Assembly: GCA_013407085.1 (NCBI GenBank)
Contig: JACCGJ010008482.1
Location: 124,001 to 188,000 of the forward strand
Source of the DNA: Atriophallophorus winterbourni
Taxonomy: Eukaryota; Platyhelminthes; Trematoda; Plagiorchiida; Microphallidae
DNA: 64,000 nucleotides
Reading direction: 5' to 3'
Shown here: positions 41,701 through 52,149 of the stretch, in pieces
How positions within the stretch are numbered: position 1 is the first letter of the stretch
How the letters are laid out: each line of letters starts with the position of its first letter
Translations under genes and position numbers: made by a program
Notes under the pieces: generated by a model
What the model was told of the DNA's origin: nothing
Databases searched by the model: none
The model's input: only the letters and a program-made list of their open reading frames with translations

Positions 41701-43503
41701 AAAGGCACTGTTAGTTTGAAGTGATGTTTTTAAACGGGAGCATATCCAGACACCCAAATCTTTTTCTTCACTGCAATTTTCAAGGACATGCGAACCTATG
41801 TGATATGTGAACTCTACTCGATTCCCCACATTCATGATCCTGCATTTGTTGAAGTTAAACGGCAGTTTGTTCTCCAACGACCAGCTGTGAAGCGTATCAA
41901 GATCCTTTTGTAATAGCAGACAGTCTTCCGGACTACGAATGCTGCGCCAAATCTTTATGTCGTCCGCAAATAACGAAATGTTACATCGAACAATTTCCGG
42001 TATTTCATTGACATAAACCAGAAAGAGGATCGGACCAAGGACTGAGCCTTGGGGAACTCCGCTAGTTGCTGCAATTGGTTTGGATAATGCACCATCAACA
42101 CGTACCTGGTTAGTGCGATTTGTTAGGTAGTCATTTAGCCAATTCAGCAACTTTCCAGTGATACCAAGCCTTTCAAGCTTCTGCAGTAGTAGGGAATGGT
42201 CAACACGATCGAATGCTTTTGAAATATCCAAGTAGCACGCGTGTATTGCTTGTCCTTTATCTACCGATTTTGTCCAATCATCTAGCGTTACCAGTAAATT
42301 AGACAAACAGGAATAATTTCGTCTGAATCCATGCTGGTTTCTCGAAAGCAACTGATTATTCTCGAAGTGTTTCATTAGATCGTCAACAATGAGTCGCTCA
42401 AGTAATTTTGAAATCACTGGTAACAGAGTAACGGGTCGGTAATTGGAAACATCGGAGCGATTTCCACCTTTGTAAATTGGAGAAATTATTCCTCGTTTCC
42501 AATCTGTAGGAATCACTCCACTTGCCAGTGTTTGCTCGAACAGATAAGTGAGTGGTTTGTACACCAAACTCGCAAATTGTTTCAATATTTTCGGTGTTAT
42601 TCCGTCGGCCCCAGGAGACTTTCCGGTTTTAAGATTAAATAAACCTTGGAGGACACGTTTCTCAGTGACACTTATTTCACTTAGGGCGACCGTGTTTGAA
42701 AGTGTTGGATTTGGGCTGTTTATTGCATGTTGTATCGGGTTGAATACCGATGAATAAAACGTGGCTAAAGCATCAGCAGTTTCTGCTGCAGTTGTTGTTG
42801 GTCCAGCTGATGTGTTCACGGACGCTACTCCAGGTTTCACCTTAGATTGATCGTTAACCATACGATATAGTATTTTGGGGTTTCGCTCCATCATGCTTGA
42901 TATCACTTCTTGGAAGCACAACTTGTCTTGGATGACAAATTTGTTTACTTTGTTTCGCAGTAAACGGAATGTTTCCCAGGTCTCGGATGATGGGTTTTGC
43001 CGATGGTGTCGCCAAGCAATGTTGCGTACCGTTAACCACTTACGAGTTCGGCTTCTTAATTTGAATTCAAAGTTTTTTCTTGAGTTCCTGAGGACAAATT
43101 CGGAGCTCACTTCGATTGAGCTTTTGAGATTAGATATTAGCCATATCCAAAAGTCATGTACGTTGCTGGTTTCCGGTTGGCAGTTAAACGTGTTTTTCAG
43201 AGCATCACTCAACGCCATAGTGTTGATCCGCCTAACTCTTTTACGGGCATCATTTGTTCTTACAGCTTCAAACAGATAGTCAAACTGGATGACGACGTGA
43301 TCACTTAGTCCCAGTGGACTTTCGTAAGCAACGTTATCAATGTCATGTTCATTGCTTGTCAGAACGAGATCTAAGAGTGAGGGTAAGTCGTTTCCGCGGT
43401 ATCGGGTATTACATGTAATGTGGTTATAAAGAGGAATATCGTCAAACAACTCACTGAATGCGCGCTCGAGGGAGTGTTCTGGGTAAATGGTGCTGCTCTG
43501 CAC
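41680..43503 (-). CDS. LINE ORF2 fragment: endonuclease end plus reverse transcriptase, 607 aa open
   Basis: Starts within the endonuclease (LPSLLDLVLTSNEHD, SPLGLSDHVVIQFDYL with the SDH motif), then a linker, RT blocks KTGKSPGADGITPKILKQF, PVTLLPVISKLLERLI, NQHGFRRNYSCLSNLL, CYLDISKAFDRVDHSLLL, SGVPQGSVLGPILFLVYVN and the catalytic ISLFADDIKIW. Uninterrupted, so quite young. Near 41,700 a frameshift separates it from the C-terminal part (41,282-41,626). The 5' part with ORF1 and the endonuclease catalytic start is missing, so it cannot move by itself. Plus-strand frames at 42,548 and 42,875 are its shadows. Confidence 0.85.
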   Translation of the reverse strand: MQSSTIYPEHSLERAFSELFDDIPLYNHITCNTRYRGNDLPSLLDLVLTSNEHDIDNVAYESPLGLSDHVVIQFDYLFEAVRTNDARKRVRRINTMALSDALKNTFNCQPETSNVHDFWIWLISNLKSSIEVSSEFVLRNSRKNFEFKLRSRTRKWLTVRNIAWRHHRQNPSSETWETFRLLRNKVNKFVIQDKLCFQEVISSMMERNPKILYRMVNDQSKVKPGVASVNTSAGPTTTAAETADALATFYSSVFNPIQHAINSPNPTLSNTVALSEISVTEKRVLQGLFNLKTGKSPGADGITPKILKQFASLVYKPLTYLFEQTLASGVIPTDWKRGIISPIYKGGNRSDVSNYRPVTLLPVISKLLERLIVDDLMKHFENNQLLSRNQHGFRRNYSCLSNLLVTLDDWTKSVDKGQAIHACYLDISKAFDRVDHSLLLQKLERLGITGKLLNWLNDYLTNRTNQVRVDGALSKPIAATSGVPQGSVLGPILFLVYVNEIPEIVRCNISLFADDIKIWRSIRSPEDCLLLQKDLDTLHSWSLENKLPFNFNKCRIMNVGNRVEFTYHIGSHVLENCSEEKDLGVWICSRLKTSLQTNSAFKKQHVF

Positions 43504-43509
43504 ACAGAG

Positions 43510-44030
43510 TGTGTATTGAATATTTTATTCGTGATTCAATAGCAAAAGTCGTTAGATATCTCGCTACGATAACCAATATATATTGTGGACTTTCTCGCAA
43601 CAAAATCGACTTGATTATAAAAGTTACAATTTAAAAACGTTTTTTCAATTTTTCGAAGGCATTCATACATAGAGGAATACCCTTATGTAATGTTTTAAGT
43701 TGTTAACCGATAATAAATTTAAATATGAAGTTTCAAAATTTTTCAAAATGTTCAGCAATTCAACTGTCAAAAATTTATGTTTCCATTACTTTGCCTATCC
43801 CTAAAAAATTTAGCAATTGTCCCGAATCTCAATTAAGTAATTTTTGAATTCTGTGAACACCAGTTTATTGTTTTTATTATATATCGTTCAGTACGCAGAT
43901 GCCCTCTTGTAAGTTTTCTACGAAACGAATTTTCCGCTGCGCTCTTACGATTCGAGAAAGCACCATGATACTAAATGTTCTAAATTTAAGAGAATGACAT
44001 GGCTTGCTTATGTTAGTTTTTATTTCTAAT
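43510..44030. other. D2 duplicon spacer
   Basis: Aligns with 56,390-56,800. The empty site of the small LINE-tail insertion of D3 is at 43,858-43,870 (CCAGTTTATTG). Confidence 0.5.
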
Positions 44031-44046
44031 TATATATATTTTATTT

Positions 44047-44049
<3 letters not shown>

Positions 44050-44095
<46 letters not shown>
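44050..44095. repeat. (TA)n microsatellite inside D2
   Basis: About 22 TA units; a shorter one at 44,165-44,181. Confidence 0.85.
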
Positions 44096-44101
<6 letters not shown>

Positions 44102-44204
44102 CTAGTGTGTGATTGTGTATTTATTTCTGAAAAACATTCATTAATATGATACTTTGGTTTCACCATATATATATATATATAGTGATTTTTGTCATATAAT
44201 ACCA

Positions 44205-44423
44205 TTACTGCTGATTGATCACACTATGTAAATTGAGAAAGTGATATAATCTCTCGCAGCGCAAACGATTGTTGTATGACCAGCGTCGTGAAAGCATAAT
44301 AGAATACGAAAGTGTTCCTCCTATCATTTGGATTGATAGATCTAGGTCCCTAATTGAAAAGCGATGTATATGAACGTTTTTTATCGAGACTTCCCTCCGT
44401 TCAGCAACATACATATGCCACAC
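44205..44423 (-). CDS. YVAE-type small frame, D2 copy (72 aa)
   Basis: MWHMYVAERREVSIKNVHIH, DLDLSIQMIGGTLSYSIML, RRWSYNNRLRC. Aligned gap-free with D1 and D3 copies over about 55 codons at 70-80% DNA identity. It points away from the signal-peptide-like frame at 44,574, from which it is separated by ~150 bp. Possibly an exon of a gene with paralogues in each duplicon. Confidence 0.35.
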   Translation of the reverse strand: MWHMYVAERREVSIKNVHIHRFSIRDLDLSIQMIGGTLSYSIMLSRRWSYNNRLRCERLYHFLNLHSVINQQ

Positions 44424-44573
44424 ATTAGTCCAGCTTTATACCGGCATGACTTTGTTTATCAAAGACAACCAGTTGCTGAATGTTACTCAAGATACTGATG
44501 AATTGTCATGAATTCTGAAAGAATACGACACAAGAATGTTACGTCTCGGATATCGAATTTCTTTTTTGGATAG

Positions 44574-44759
44574 GTGGATTCTAATGTAGTCAATCAAAGT
44601 GTTATGCTTAAAATAGTGAATTACCTTGTTTTCGCAGTTATTATACTATTTTCAGAGATAAGTTGTAAATTAATTTTTGTGACTGATCATAGATTACACT
44701 TTACCATGGTGGCAAGCACAGAAAAGGGTGAAAATCTGTCGCATTATTTTTCTGAGTAA
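44574..44759 (+). CDS. Signal-peptide-like frame in D2 (61 aa)
   Basis: From the internal ATG: MLKIVNYLVFAVIILFSEIS then CKLIFVTDHRLHFTM, ASTEKGENLSHYFSE and a stop. The first 20 residues form a good signal peptide. D1, D3 and D4 copies keep the ENMSHY part in the same frame but not the N-terminus. An acceptor-like TTGTTTTCGCAG falls inside the hydrophobic stretch, so it could instead be an internal exon start. Confidence 0.3.
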   Translation: MDSNVVNQSVMLKIVNYLVFAVIILFSEISCKLIFVTDHRLHFTMVASTEKGENLSHYFSE

Positions 44760-45139
44760 AGAGCCAAAAGTCATATTATCTAATCTAAGCTTCATTATTT
44801 ACGAAATTGAAGTGTTCAATTTGAAGTTGTGTCATGGAAATATAACAGAACTCAGAACACAGATCTCAGACGATTATGATAATTATTTTGTTTATCTGTT
44901 CAAAATTGTTTCTATAAAAAAATGTTGTAGTGCCTAAAATTATGAAAATTTATTTTGTCAAAGTTTCTTTTAACCGCATAGCGGAAATCATTCAGAAATA
45001 ATATTTATTAATGATTAGAAGGCATTTCATATGGAAACTTTAAGATATATATGTTATCGCAAATAACATTCTTCAGCCACGGTTTTAAATTTGATGTTGC
45101 ACTTGACTTCATATGGGCAATGTCCTTGAAAATTACGGT

Positions 45140-45775
45140 GAAGAATAAGATTTGCGCGTCTGGAAATGCACAGTTTTAAAACTTCACTTGAAACTAAAAA
45201 AACGTTTACAAAGCAACAGGTGTCCTATATATACTGAAACTGGTATTTGGGAAATATTCGCACAACATATTTCCAAGGTTCATGAATACATATTTGAGAC
45301 CAGTCATCGAATGCGTTGTGCAGATATAGTCTCTGTGTGTAAAGAATTATTTTGAAATTTTGCGGTGAATCTCTCACCAATCAATCAGAAATACGCCTTA
45401 TGAAGGAAGGATAGCTTGACTGAATCTGTCCGAACTTCTCTATCGAGGAATCTAAAGAGACCTTATCTTAATTTTAAAACATTCCATACCTCGAACCATT
45501 TTTAAATATATCCTCAAATGTCTCATAGAGACAATAATGGTTGTCAAAGGTTTACGTTGTCTCAAATTCGATGACTTCTCCAGGTTCCGTCCTCCAGTTG
45601 GTATAAGAAGGCACAGTCATAAGCTAAGTAATCAGCACACTATGCTGGTATCCATAACGCTCTTATTTAGCAACCTTCTAGTAAACGCCTGGAACTCACT
45701 TCCTGCAGAAAAAACCTCGGCAACTTCAGTAAATGCGTCCAAACATGGGCTGATAGAATGATAATAACAATTAAT
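45140..45775 (+). mobile_element. LINE 3' end shared by the duplicons, D2 copy
   Basis: GIWEIFAQHISKVHEYIFET, then VKGLRCLKFDDFSRFRPP and VNAWNSLPAEKTSATSVN. Matches 54,345-54,640 and 30,600-31,440, so insertion preceded duplication. Confidence 0.65.
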
Positions 45776-46059
45776 TCTTGGTCAACCAAGGAATACAATA
45801 CATTATCATGTTACCAAAACGTGTACTGCAATGAAAATTCGAAAAGTTTAAATGACTAAAGGAAGCGGGATTTAAAAGAAAACATTACGTTAAATAATGG
45901 AAAGGAAAATACAGTTTGAAAGAAACAAATTCCGAATGTCAGATGACAATATATTTCCTTTGAAATAATGTCAAATTTGACGAACGGTAAGGATACGGAG
46001 AAATGGAGAGCAGAAATCTAAGGTGAATATGGAGAAAATTGTGCAAATAGTAATGCAAT

Positions 46060-46280
46060 TGTCATAACTAAATAAATAAGTAAAGTAAGTAAATATATGC
46101 ATAAATTGACGTTTTTCGATATGGTTGGTTAAGGAAAATGAAAAATGTACATAAATGCTTCAAAATTATAAAATGTGGAACAATTGATAGGGATAAGAAA
46201 GGGTGAGGTATAAAATTAATGATGGTTGGGCCCGTTGTATGATTCACGAATGTTAAAGAATTGTCAACGAATAGAACCAA
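46060..46280 (-). other. Small frame shared by D2 and D3, D2 copy
   Basis: MVLFVDNSLTFVNHTTGPT, ILKHLCTFFIFLNQPYRKTS. Similar to 53,837-54,022. Hydrophobic; no evidence of expression. Confidence 0.2.
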
Positions 46281-46711
46281 AAGTTGTTCATCAGCTGTTT
46301 TTTTGTTATCTGCAAGAGGGTGAAGCGGTTTGTAATTTCACTTTCTTCTCAAATGTATTTCCATGTCCGTTGATGCTTGTTTTAAACAACGTCTATTAAA
46401 CAATATACGTTTTCCGCGCGCGTTCTTATTGTGTTTTGTTCGCTGGTGCTGTATTATTGCGTGTTTTGTGAAATACGACGGTTAACGTCAAAATTGACGT
46501 GTGACCGCATTTTCAGCTTCGTCACTTATCACTGCCGTTCAACGCGACGCACCGACGCGTGAAATATGGATGAGATAAGATAAAAATCTAGAGATATAAA
46601 AAAGTCACTAAAATCATAGCTTCTAATTTGAGTCGAAAATGTTTTCCGATCAACGCAACGATAGTCCTTATCTGTGCTGATGTGTGTCCGATTCTCAAAT
46701 ATTTAATGTTT

Positions 46712-46985
46712 TCACGTAACCATTATATGATCTTAACGTGGAAGGGGCGTTATGACTTGCACATAAGTTGGATTAAGACCCATTGTGAAAATGAGATCTC
46801 GAAGGAATAACTGCCTTGTAGATTTATCTACTGCTTGGGTATAAGCTACTACGTTGATCTCTTCGGAAAGAGAGGAGAAATTTCTAGAAATATAAATGGG
46901 ATTTTCAGCATATATAAGGCATCTCAAACAAACCAGCTTTACGTATATTTTTAGGAGGCACAGAGAAGCTTAAATAAAAGCCATC
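46712..46985 (-). other. DKSTRQ-type frame, D2 copy
   Basis: Reads KLVCLRCLIYAENPIYISR, FSSLSEEINVVAYTQAVD, KSTRQLFLRDLIFTMGLNPT and YVQVITPLPR, stop. The D3 copy is open too and continues WDHIMVT. The changes between copies are about as often amino-acid changing as silent, which does not favour selection. Marks the inner end of the arm. Confidence 0.3.
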
Positions 46986-47229
46986 CACACACCAAGGTCT
47001 TTCTGTTAAGTAACCCATGAAAGTTGCTGAGATCATAGAGAGTATGTAAATTCGAATGATTTACCCACGTTTAACATTCTACATATTTGAATTTTGTAAA
47101 TTAGCCAGTTTGCCAAGAATAGCATAATATTTACTTAAGAAGTTCAACATTTTACATTCCACAGAATTAAATGGAAACTCATTTGACTGGGTCTAACGAA
47201 ATAATTCACACAGATCCCGTTGTAATGCT

Positions 47230-47740
47230 ATAGAGTAATTAACAGACCTGACACATTTCCATATTTTAATACTACTGGCGAATAGAATCAAGTTTCATAT
47301 ACCGAAACCAGAACACTTCTAAGCACCACGCGTTTCGGAATTCCACTGCTTACGTTTATCTTCCTAGATAATGTACTGTCAACGCGAACATGGGCGTGTC
47401 CATCAGTAAGATACTCCCTTATCCGATTCAGCAACATTCCTGTTATTTCATAAGATTCGAGCTTTTTAATTAGAATGTCATGGTTGAGTCTATCGAAAGC
47501 TTTTCGAGATATCGATGTAGCAAGCACGTACAGCTTCACGTTCGTATAGTGCCTTGGTACAATCATCGAACGTTGTCATAAGGTTAGATAAACAGTAACG
47601 ATCTCTTCGAAAACCGTGTCGTGCTGCGGTCAATATATTTTGGTTCTCAAAATGTTTTCTTCTGCGTGCAGTCACAATGCGTTCTATTATTTTAGAAATC
47701 ACTGAAAGTAGTGTTATCGTTCTATATTAAGATGTGTATG
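47230..47740 (-). mobile_element. LINE reverse transcriptase fossil in the spacer
   Basis: Frames shift between 47,490-47,702 (IERIVTARRRKHFENQNIL, ARHGFRRDRYCLSNLMTTF, CYIDISKSF) and 47,288-47,566 (AFDRLNHDILIKKLESYEI, YLTDGHAHVRVDSTLS). Related to 8.4 and 14.6 kb fossils. Confidence 0.7.
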
Positions 47741-47744
47741 AACG

Positions 47745-49640
47745 GTTAACACCTGGAGATGCAGAAGTAAGTAGATGACGGACAGAGGGCTCGATTGCGT
47801 GAGATAATTATTCGAAAGAGTTTAGCCTAAGAATGTTCATCTTCAAAAATGTGAAAGCTTGGTATATCGATTACAATATAAATTCAGAATGTTTTAATAT
47901 TTTTATATAAGAGATATAATCTTTTTTGTGTGTTATGCACAACTGAATGTCGAATGGTTTTCCGATATTCGCGTGATTGAGCACTTATTGTGAAGCTTTG
48001 GAAGTAAGATTGCGAATACACACAAACGAGCATGCTTATCAACTTGCGAGAAACCACGAGTTTTTTTAAGTGGTGTGATCAACCGTTCTCATGTATATAA
48101 TAAAATGGCTTTGACTTCAAGCGGCTTAATATGAACATGTGAAGGTGTTGTTGGTAAAATCTACAGATACAAACTGGTTGGTTGTGTTTGTCCACATCAT
48201 CGAATGTCTTTTAAGCGGTAAATGCATCATGTCTATAGATTAGATTGATTGTCTTGGAATCCGTGTATCTTCTAATGAACTCCATTTAGAACACAATAGT
48301 CTTGAAACTCAAATGGAACTGAAATCACCAAATTCTTTTAGTGAAATTCGATCGGCAATGGGAGTGTTATGATTTAATTCTGAATTTATCGCAAATTTTG
48401 CAACTGTTGCTAATTCATTGTTTACATTACTCAATGGTACAGAGTTCAAGTCTACTCACGATTATGAAAAGATATTGCGGGATCATTTATTCATATTGCA
48501 ATACAGTGTTTTACTTATGTAGTTTACCTCAAATTTGAGTTTTGTTTTAATCACAGGTTCTTCTCTCATGTAATTGGTACTGTTTTGGAGCAACACGTTG
48601 ATCAGCTATTCGAATTTACTTCATGGCCATTGGTTTGTGAAGCCTAGCAACGTAATAATATATCTCAGTGAAATATCCTAACACAAATATTATGCTCTGT
48701 TTATCATCGATTCGTATTTATTTATTCATGACCATGTGTATTCCTTAGTGCTATACGAAAATCGAATATCAAAATGCGCAAGTTGCGATAATTTTTAGAC
48801 TAAGAGCTCTTGTGAGTGATAATTTGACCCACTTCTCTGGTTTTCCATTTACTTAGTGGTTACATTCACTCGGCATATGTTTCCTGCACCCAGAAATCAA
48901 CAGTCGCATGGATATGCACGAAAATTTATAGGTACGATGAAAGGTGCGATTTCCTATTGTTCCCCAACTACTTTTATTGAACATTTTAGTTTTATTGAGT
49001 ATTTACTGCGTTAATTCGGTAATAGAAAAACTTAAATCGGATCTATGTGTGTAAGTAATTAACTGCCAACCATAGACAACATTATAAACATGAACATTAA
49101 CACAACGGTCGTTTGAAGAAATCACATATGGTTAGTTGTCTTTGTCTAAACACATTTAACTATTATTTCAATGCACCCAATAATTGTGTTTCTTATCAGC
49201 GTTTGTTAGCTCTGTATTCTCGTTTCCAATCATATATATCATGCTGTTTCACATAGAGATAAATTGTAGCATATTGCGATTTTGGGCCGCACAAAATAAT
49301 CGAAACTTCTGAATATGATTTACTAATCCTGCCATTCTAACGGAGGTTGCTATGCGCAACCTGACTTATTAGTCTACCTTTCTTGGATATCAAGACTGTC
49401 TACATTTGATTTGTAAGTGAAAACGGCAAATAAATTTGTTTTTGTTCATATACACAACCCACACAACCTCGAACGTTTGTAAAAATATCGTCAGTCCGTC
49501 GGGAGAGCGATATTGAAGCGTCCTGTGCAGATTAGATTCAACATCATAGCTAGAGTCAAAAGGGTTGCTAAATGTTCTAGTTACGAGAAATGGCGCGATA
49601 GATTGCTGATTTTATCGAGATAATCTCGAGTATTTAGAGA
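47745..49640. other. AT-rich spacer, nothing recognised
   Basis: Only short frames; no repeat relationship to the rest of the window. Confidence 0.4.
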
Positions 49641-49643
49641 GTA

Positions 49644-49850
49644 TCAAGTACAGCTAACGCAAGTATAAATAAATATATACAATATAAGAAAGTGAGAGAA
49701 AGAAACGTACCAAAGTTCAAACCGACCACTTTTTGAACCTTCATCATGACATATTTCATTTCTAACTTTATCCCGAAACATGATTGCAAAGAACCCTACT
49801 TCTGAAATCAAGTCGCACCAGAAAATAGTTGAAAACGCGAAATTTGGCAT
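49644..49850 (-). other. Open minus frame with donor-like site
   Basis: AFSTIFWCDLISEVGFFAIM, ICHDEGSKSGRFELW then GTACGT. Competes with the plus frame that starts at 49,825. No homology. Confidence 0.15.
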
Positions 49851-49993
49851 TGGCTATTGAAAAGGACATCTGAACTGATTCGAAGAGTGATGGATAAAAA
49901 ATATAACCAACTTCAGCTGGCACAAAGAATGCAGCTGTATCATAAACTGCTATCTCAAAACGAAAACAACCTTACGAAGCGGAAACTCGTTGG
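49825..49993 (+). CDS. Candidate exon in the spacer between duplicon arms
   Basis: Frame KRTSELIRRVMDKKYNQLQL, AQRMQLYHKLLSQNENNLTK, RKLVGFPTFK ends at AAG followed by GTAATT, a fair donor. Charged and helical, unlike the LINE frames. The donor coincides with the end of a LINE tail (AAGGTAATTC), so the site may be fortuitous. A weak acceptor (TTGAAAAG) precedes it. Confidence 0.3.
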
Positions 49994-50085
49994 TTTCCCA
50001 ACATTTAAGGTAATTCGAGGATTTTAACGGTCTAAAAGCAACATTAAGAACAACCATATGATGGTGAAAGTTGTGAGTTTATAAA
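49994..50085 (-). mobile_element. LINE 3' UTR remnant
   Basis: GGTAATTCGAGG, ACGGTCTAAAAGCAAC, AACAACCATATGATGG match the 3' ends at 40.2 and 41.05 kb. Confidence 0.6.
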
Positions 50086-50719
50086 AATCATATAATTCGA
50101 AAGTTCAAACTAGAAAAGGAATTAAATCGAGCTGAACGATTAATTCAATAACAACTGATTGAACGGTTTCCATTATGCACAATCATCTGAGAAAGAAACA
50201 ATACACTCGCCTCAACACATAACAAAACTTTATATCATTTGATCGCTCTATAAAATATGGAGATGTCCAATTGACTACCTTAGGTTAAGAAAGCCAATAG
50301 ATGGAAAAAATCTGAAATTTGTTGAACAGCAAGTTTTGTTTTGGTGATCATTGTATTCGTCGAATTGTTTTACACTCAAATTTATAACACGAAGTAGGCA
50401 AAGCAGGATATGACAACACCTGAAAGAGAGATACGTGTAGCTTTTAGGTTTACATTTTGCTTGTAACGGTATACTAAACGTGATATTCTATCAATAAATA
50501 TTAACAATATAATTGAATATGGAGAAGAGAATAATGTAAATACAAGCTAACTTTTTCAGTTGTGGGTTCGTTTTGCGTTTCAGCTAACAATTATAATTTT
50601 TCAGGCGTATGGTTTTCTCCATCGCTTTGCTCCTTTGATATAATTTAAAGCAATGAGGTTTACCGCAAAAGATAAGGTAATCAAGATTGGTAATGTGAAG
50701 ACGATTGGGTAGTGGATAA

Positions 50720-51070
50720 ACGAATGAATTCTGCCAGCAAGTGATTGAATTCCTCGAGTCTTACGAACAACAGGTTACCTATAGTTTGCTGAAAAAATAC
50801 GTCATATCGTATGCGCTCATAATTACCCATGTTATCCCTGATCCGTGCGAAGCGATTTATAAGACCTTAGCCAAACAAATAACCGTTTTCGAGAATCGAC
50901 GTTACATATGTCAATTGGACGACCCGTATGAAGATATTTTGCATTTGAACTACTGGCAAATGACAAGTAGGCAGATATATTTTCACAGCACAGATGACTT
51001 TGAAAGTTTGTTGAAGAAGAAGAAGAAAAATGGCTATATTCGAGTACACGAATTTTCAGCGATACAATAA
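50720..51070 (+). CDS. Candidate gene-like frame, 117 codons
   Basis: NEFCQQVIEFLESYEQQVTY, SLLKKYVISYALIITHVIPD, PCEAIYKTLAKQITVFENRR, YICQLDDPYEDILHLNYW, FHSTDDFESLLKKKKK, HEFSAIQ stop. Acceptor-like TTCTGCCAG at 50,737. Composition is protein-like and it is not a shadow of a LINE. I recognise no family. It could be joined to the frames at 49.8 and 51.1 kb, all on the plus strand. Confidence 0.35.
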   Translation, partial: TNEFCQQVIEFLESYEQQVTYSLLKKYVISYALIITHVIPDPCEAIYKTLAKQITVFENRRYICQLDDPYEDILHLNYWQMTSRQIYFHSTDDFESLLKKKKKNGYIRVHEFSAIQ

Positions 51071-51139
51071 ATTCCACCACATGTAATAAAATGTACAACT
51101 AAAAAAAATAAATGTCAAATAAGGATGATCCCACTTCAG

Positions 51140-51397
51140 TTATTATACTGTCAGTTTCTTCCTCAAATGGAGAATAACTTATGTATGTTCAACCAAATAT
51201 CGAGCCAGGTAAGGAATAAAAGAAGTTTTGAAGTTTTCAGTTCTTGCATACGGGACGATATGTTGACTACGCGTAGCTGGGAACGATCTGCAAGCCATAT
51301 GGACCTCATGCAGTGGGTGTGCATTATCAGACGGTATGACTCTGACCAATCTGTCACATTCACGAAAGAGGCGTTCGACGATCATATCACAAATTAA
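51140..51397 (+). CDS. Candidate two-exon coding end with a 32-nt intron
   Basis: After ATCCCACTTCAG (51,139) the frame YYTVSFFLKWRITYVCSTKY ends at GCCAG with a consensus GTAAGG donor. 32 bases later AAGTTTTCAG is followed in the same frame by SCIRDDMLTTRSWERSASHM, DLMQWVCIIRRYDSDQSVTF, TKEAFDDHITN and a stop. 73 codons in all. Both splice sites are good and the frame is restored exactly. Alternatively the region is open unspliced in another frame. Confidence 0.4.
   Translation, partial: LLYCQFLPQMENNLCMFNQISSQVRNKRSFEVFSSCIRDDMLTTRSWERSASHMDLMQWVCIIRRYDSDQSVTFTKEAFDDHITN
51209..51240 (+). other. Candidate 32-nt intron
   Basis: Starts GTAAGGAATAAAAG, ends TTTTGAAGTTTTCAG. Introns this short are known near the 5' ends of schistosome genes. 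Confidence 0.4.
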
Positions 51398-51539
51398 CTC
51401 GGTAGAGGAAGAGCCTAATCTTGAAATTAATTTGATTTTTTTCTGATCATCAAAAAATCCTTTTCAAAACGACCAGGAAATATTATAGGGGATGCGTAAA
51501 TTGAAATGGAAACAATGCAAGAAAAAACAAAACATCTAA

Positions 51540-52140
51540 CTACATCAGGAGGAACAGCTAAAGAACTCAGACGTAAGGCGTTAAATGGTAATCGATTCTG
51601 CGAGCCATGTAACTATGCCCCATAGTTCCGTAGATTTTAGGGAGTATTGACATCACACAGTGATCATAATTTCCAATCGGCGCAGATTTACGGGCATGAA
51701 ACATTTGTGGCGCATTAGTGAAAGCGTAATCCAGGCAAGCTTCAGAAAGCGTTGGAAAATAAACAATGTTCGAAAGCGATAAAACAGAAAACATAGAAAG
51801 ATTAGCGTGATTGAGGTCACCAGCAAGTAAGATCAAAGAGTTTTGGTAGGGAGCAAGTTCATTGAGATTTTCATCACAAAATGCAGGAAAATTGTTAGCA
51901 GGACAGTTGGGGACGATATACACATATAAAAGAATAAATGAATGAAAGCTAGTTAGATAAATGCCGTGGTTCACATTCAACAGCAAGACAGCAATCTTCT
52001 GGTTTATCGAAGGTAAATGTCGTTCCTTGGACGCCTCGTAGCGTCTCTAACCTCCGAAATCAAGCAACGAATAATCAATGCGAAAATCATCAATCTTTTG
52101 ATTATAGCTGATAAATAGCCGTTGGATGTAATCAATCAAT
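51540..52140 (-). mobile_element. LINE AP-endonuclease fragment
   Basis: Reads VYIVPNCPANNFPAFCDEN, QNSLILLAGDLNHANLSMF, EACLDYAFTNAPQMF and GNYDHCVMSILP: GDLNHA and the DYAFTN and DHC motifs of LINE endonucleases, with S to Y in the SDH box. A stop at RIDYSLLDFGG interrupts the upstream part. Confidence 0.7.
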
Positions 52141-52149
52141 GTAGTCAAT

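Larger units (their letters stand above)
41040..43510 (-). mobile_element. CR1/jockey-type LINE, 5'-truncated, ~2.5 kb
   Basis: Holds the end of the endonuclease, the whole RT and the C-terminal domain, plus a 3' UTR like that at 40.2 kb. Absent from D3, so inserted after (or lost since) the duplication. Best-preserved LINE of the window. Confidence 0.85.
39085..46985 (-). repeat. Duplicon copy D2, left arm of inverted duplication
   Basis: Matches 53,125-58,430 in opposite orientation through a series of collinear anchors. D2 has two LINE insertions (about 40.20-40.68 and 40.83-43.5 kb) that D3 lacks. Identity by eye roughly 75-92% depending on segment. Confidence 0.75.

Noticed and set aside
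42548..43279. Plus-strand frames of 69 and 134 codons
   Set aside because: They are exactly antisense to the strong LINE RT frame 41,680-43,503.
50832..51098. Minus frames opposite the 117-codon frame
   Set aside because: Serine- and phenylalanine-rich composition typical of an antisense shadow.
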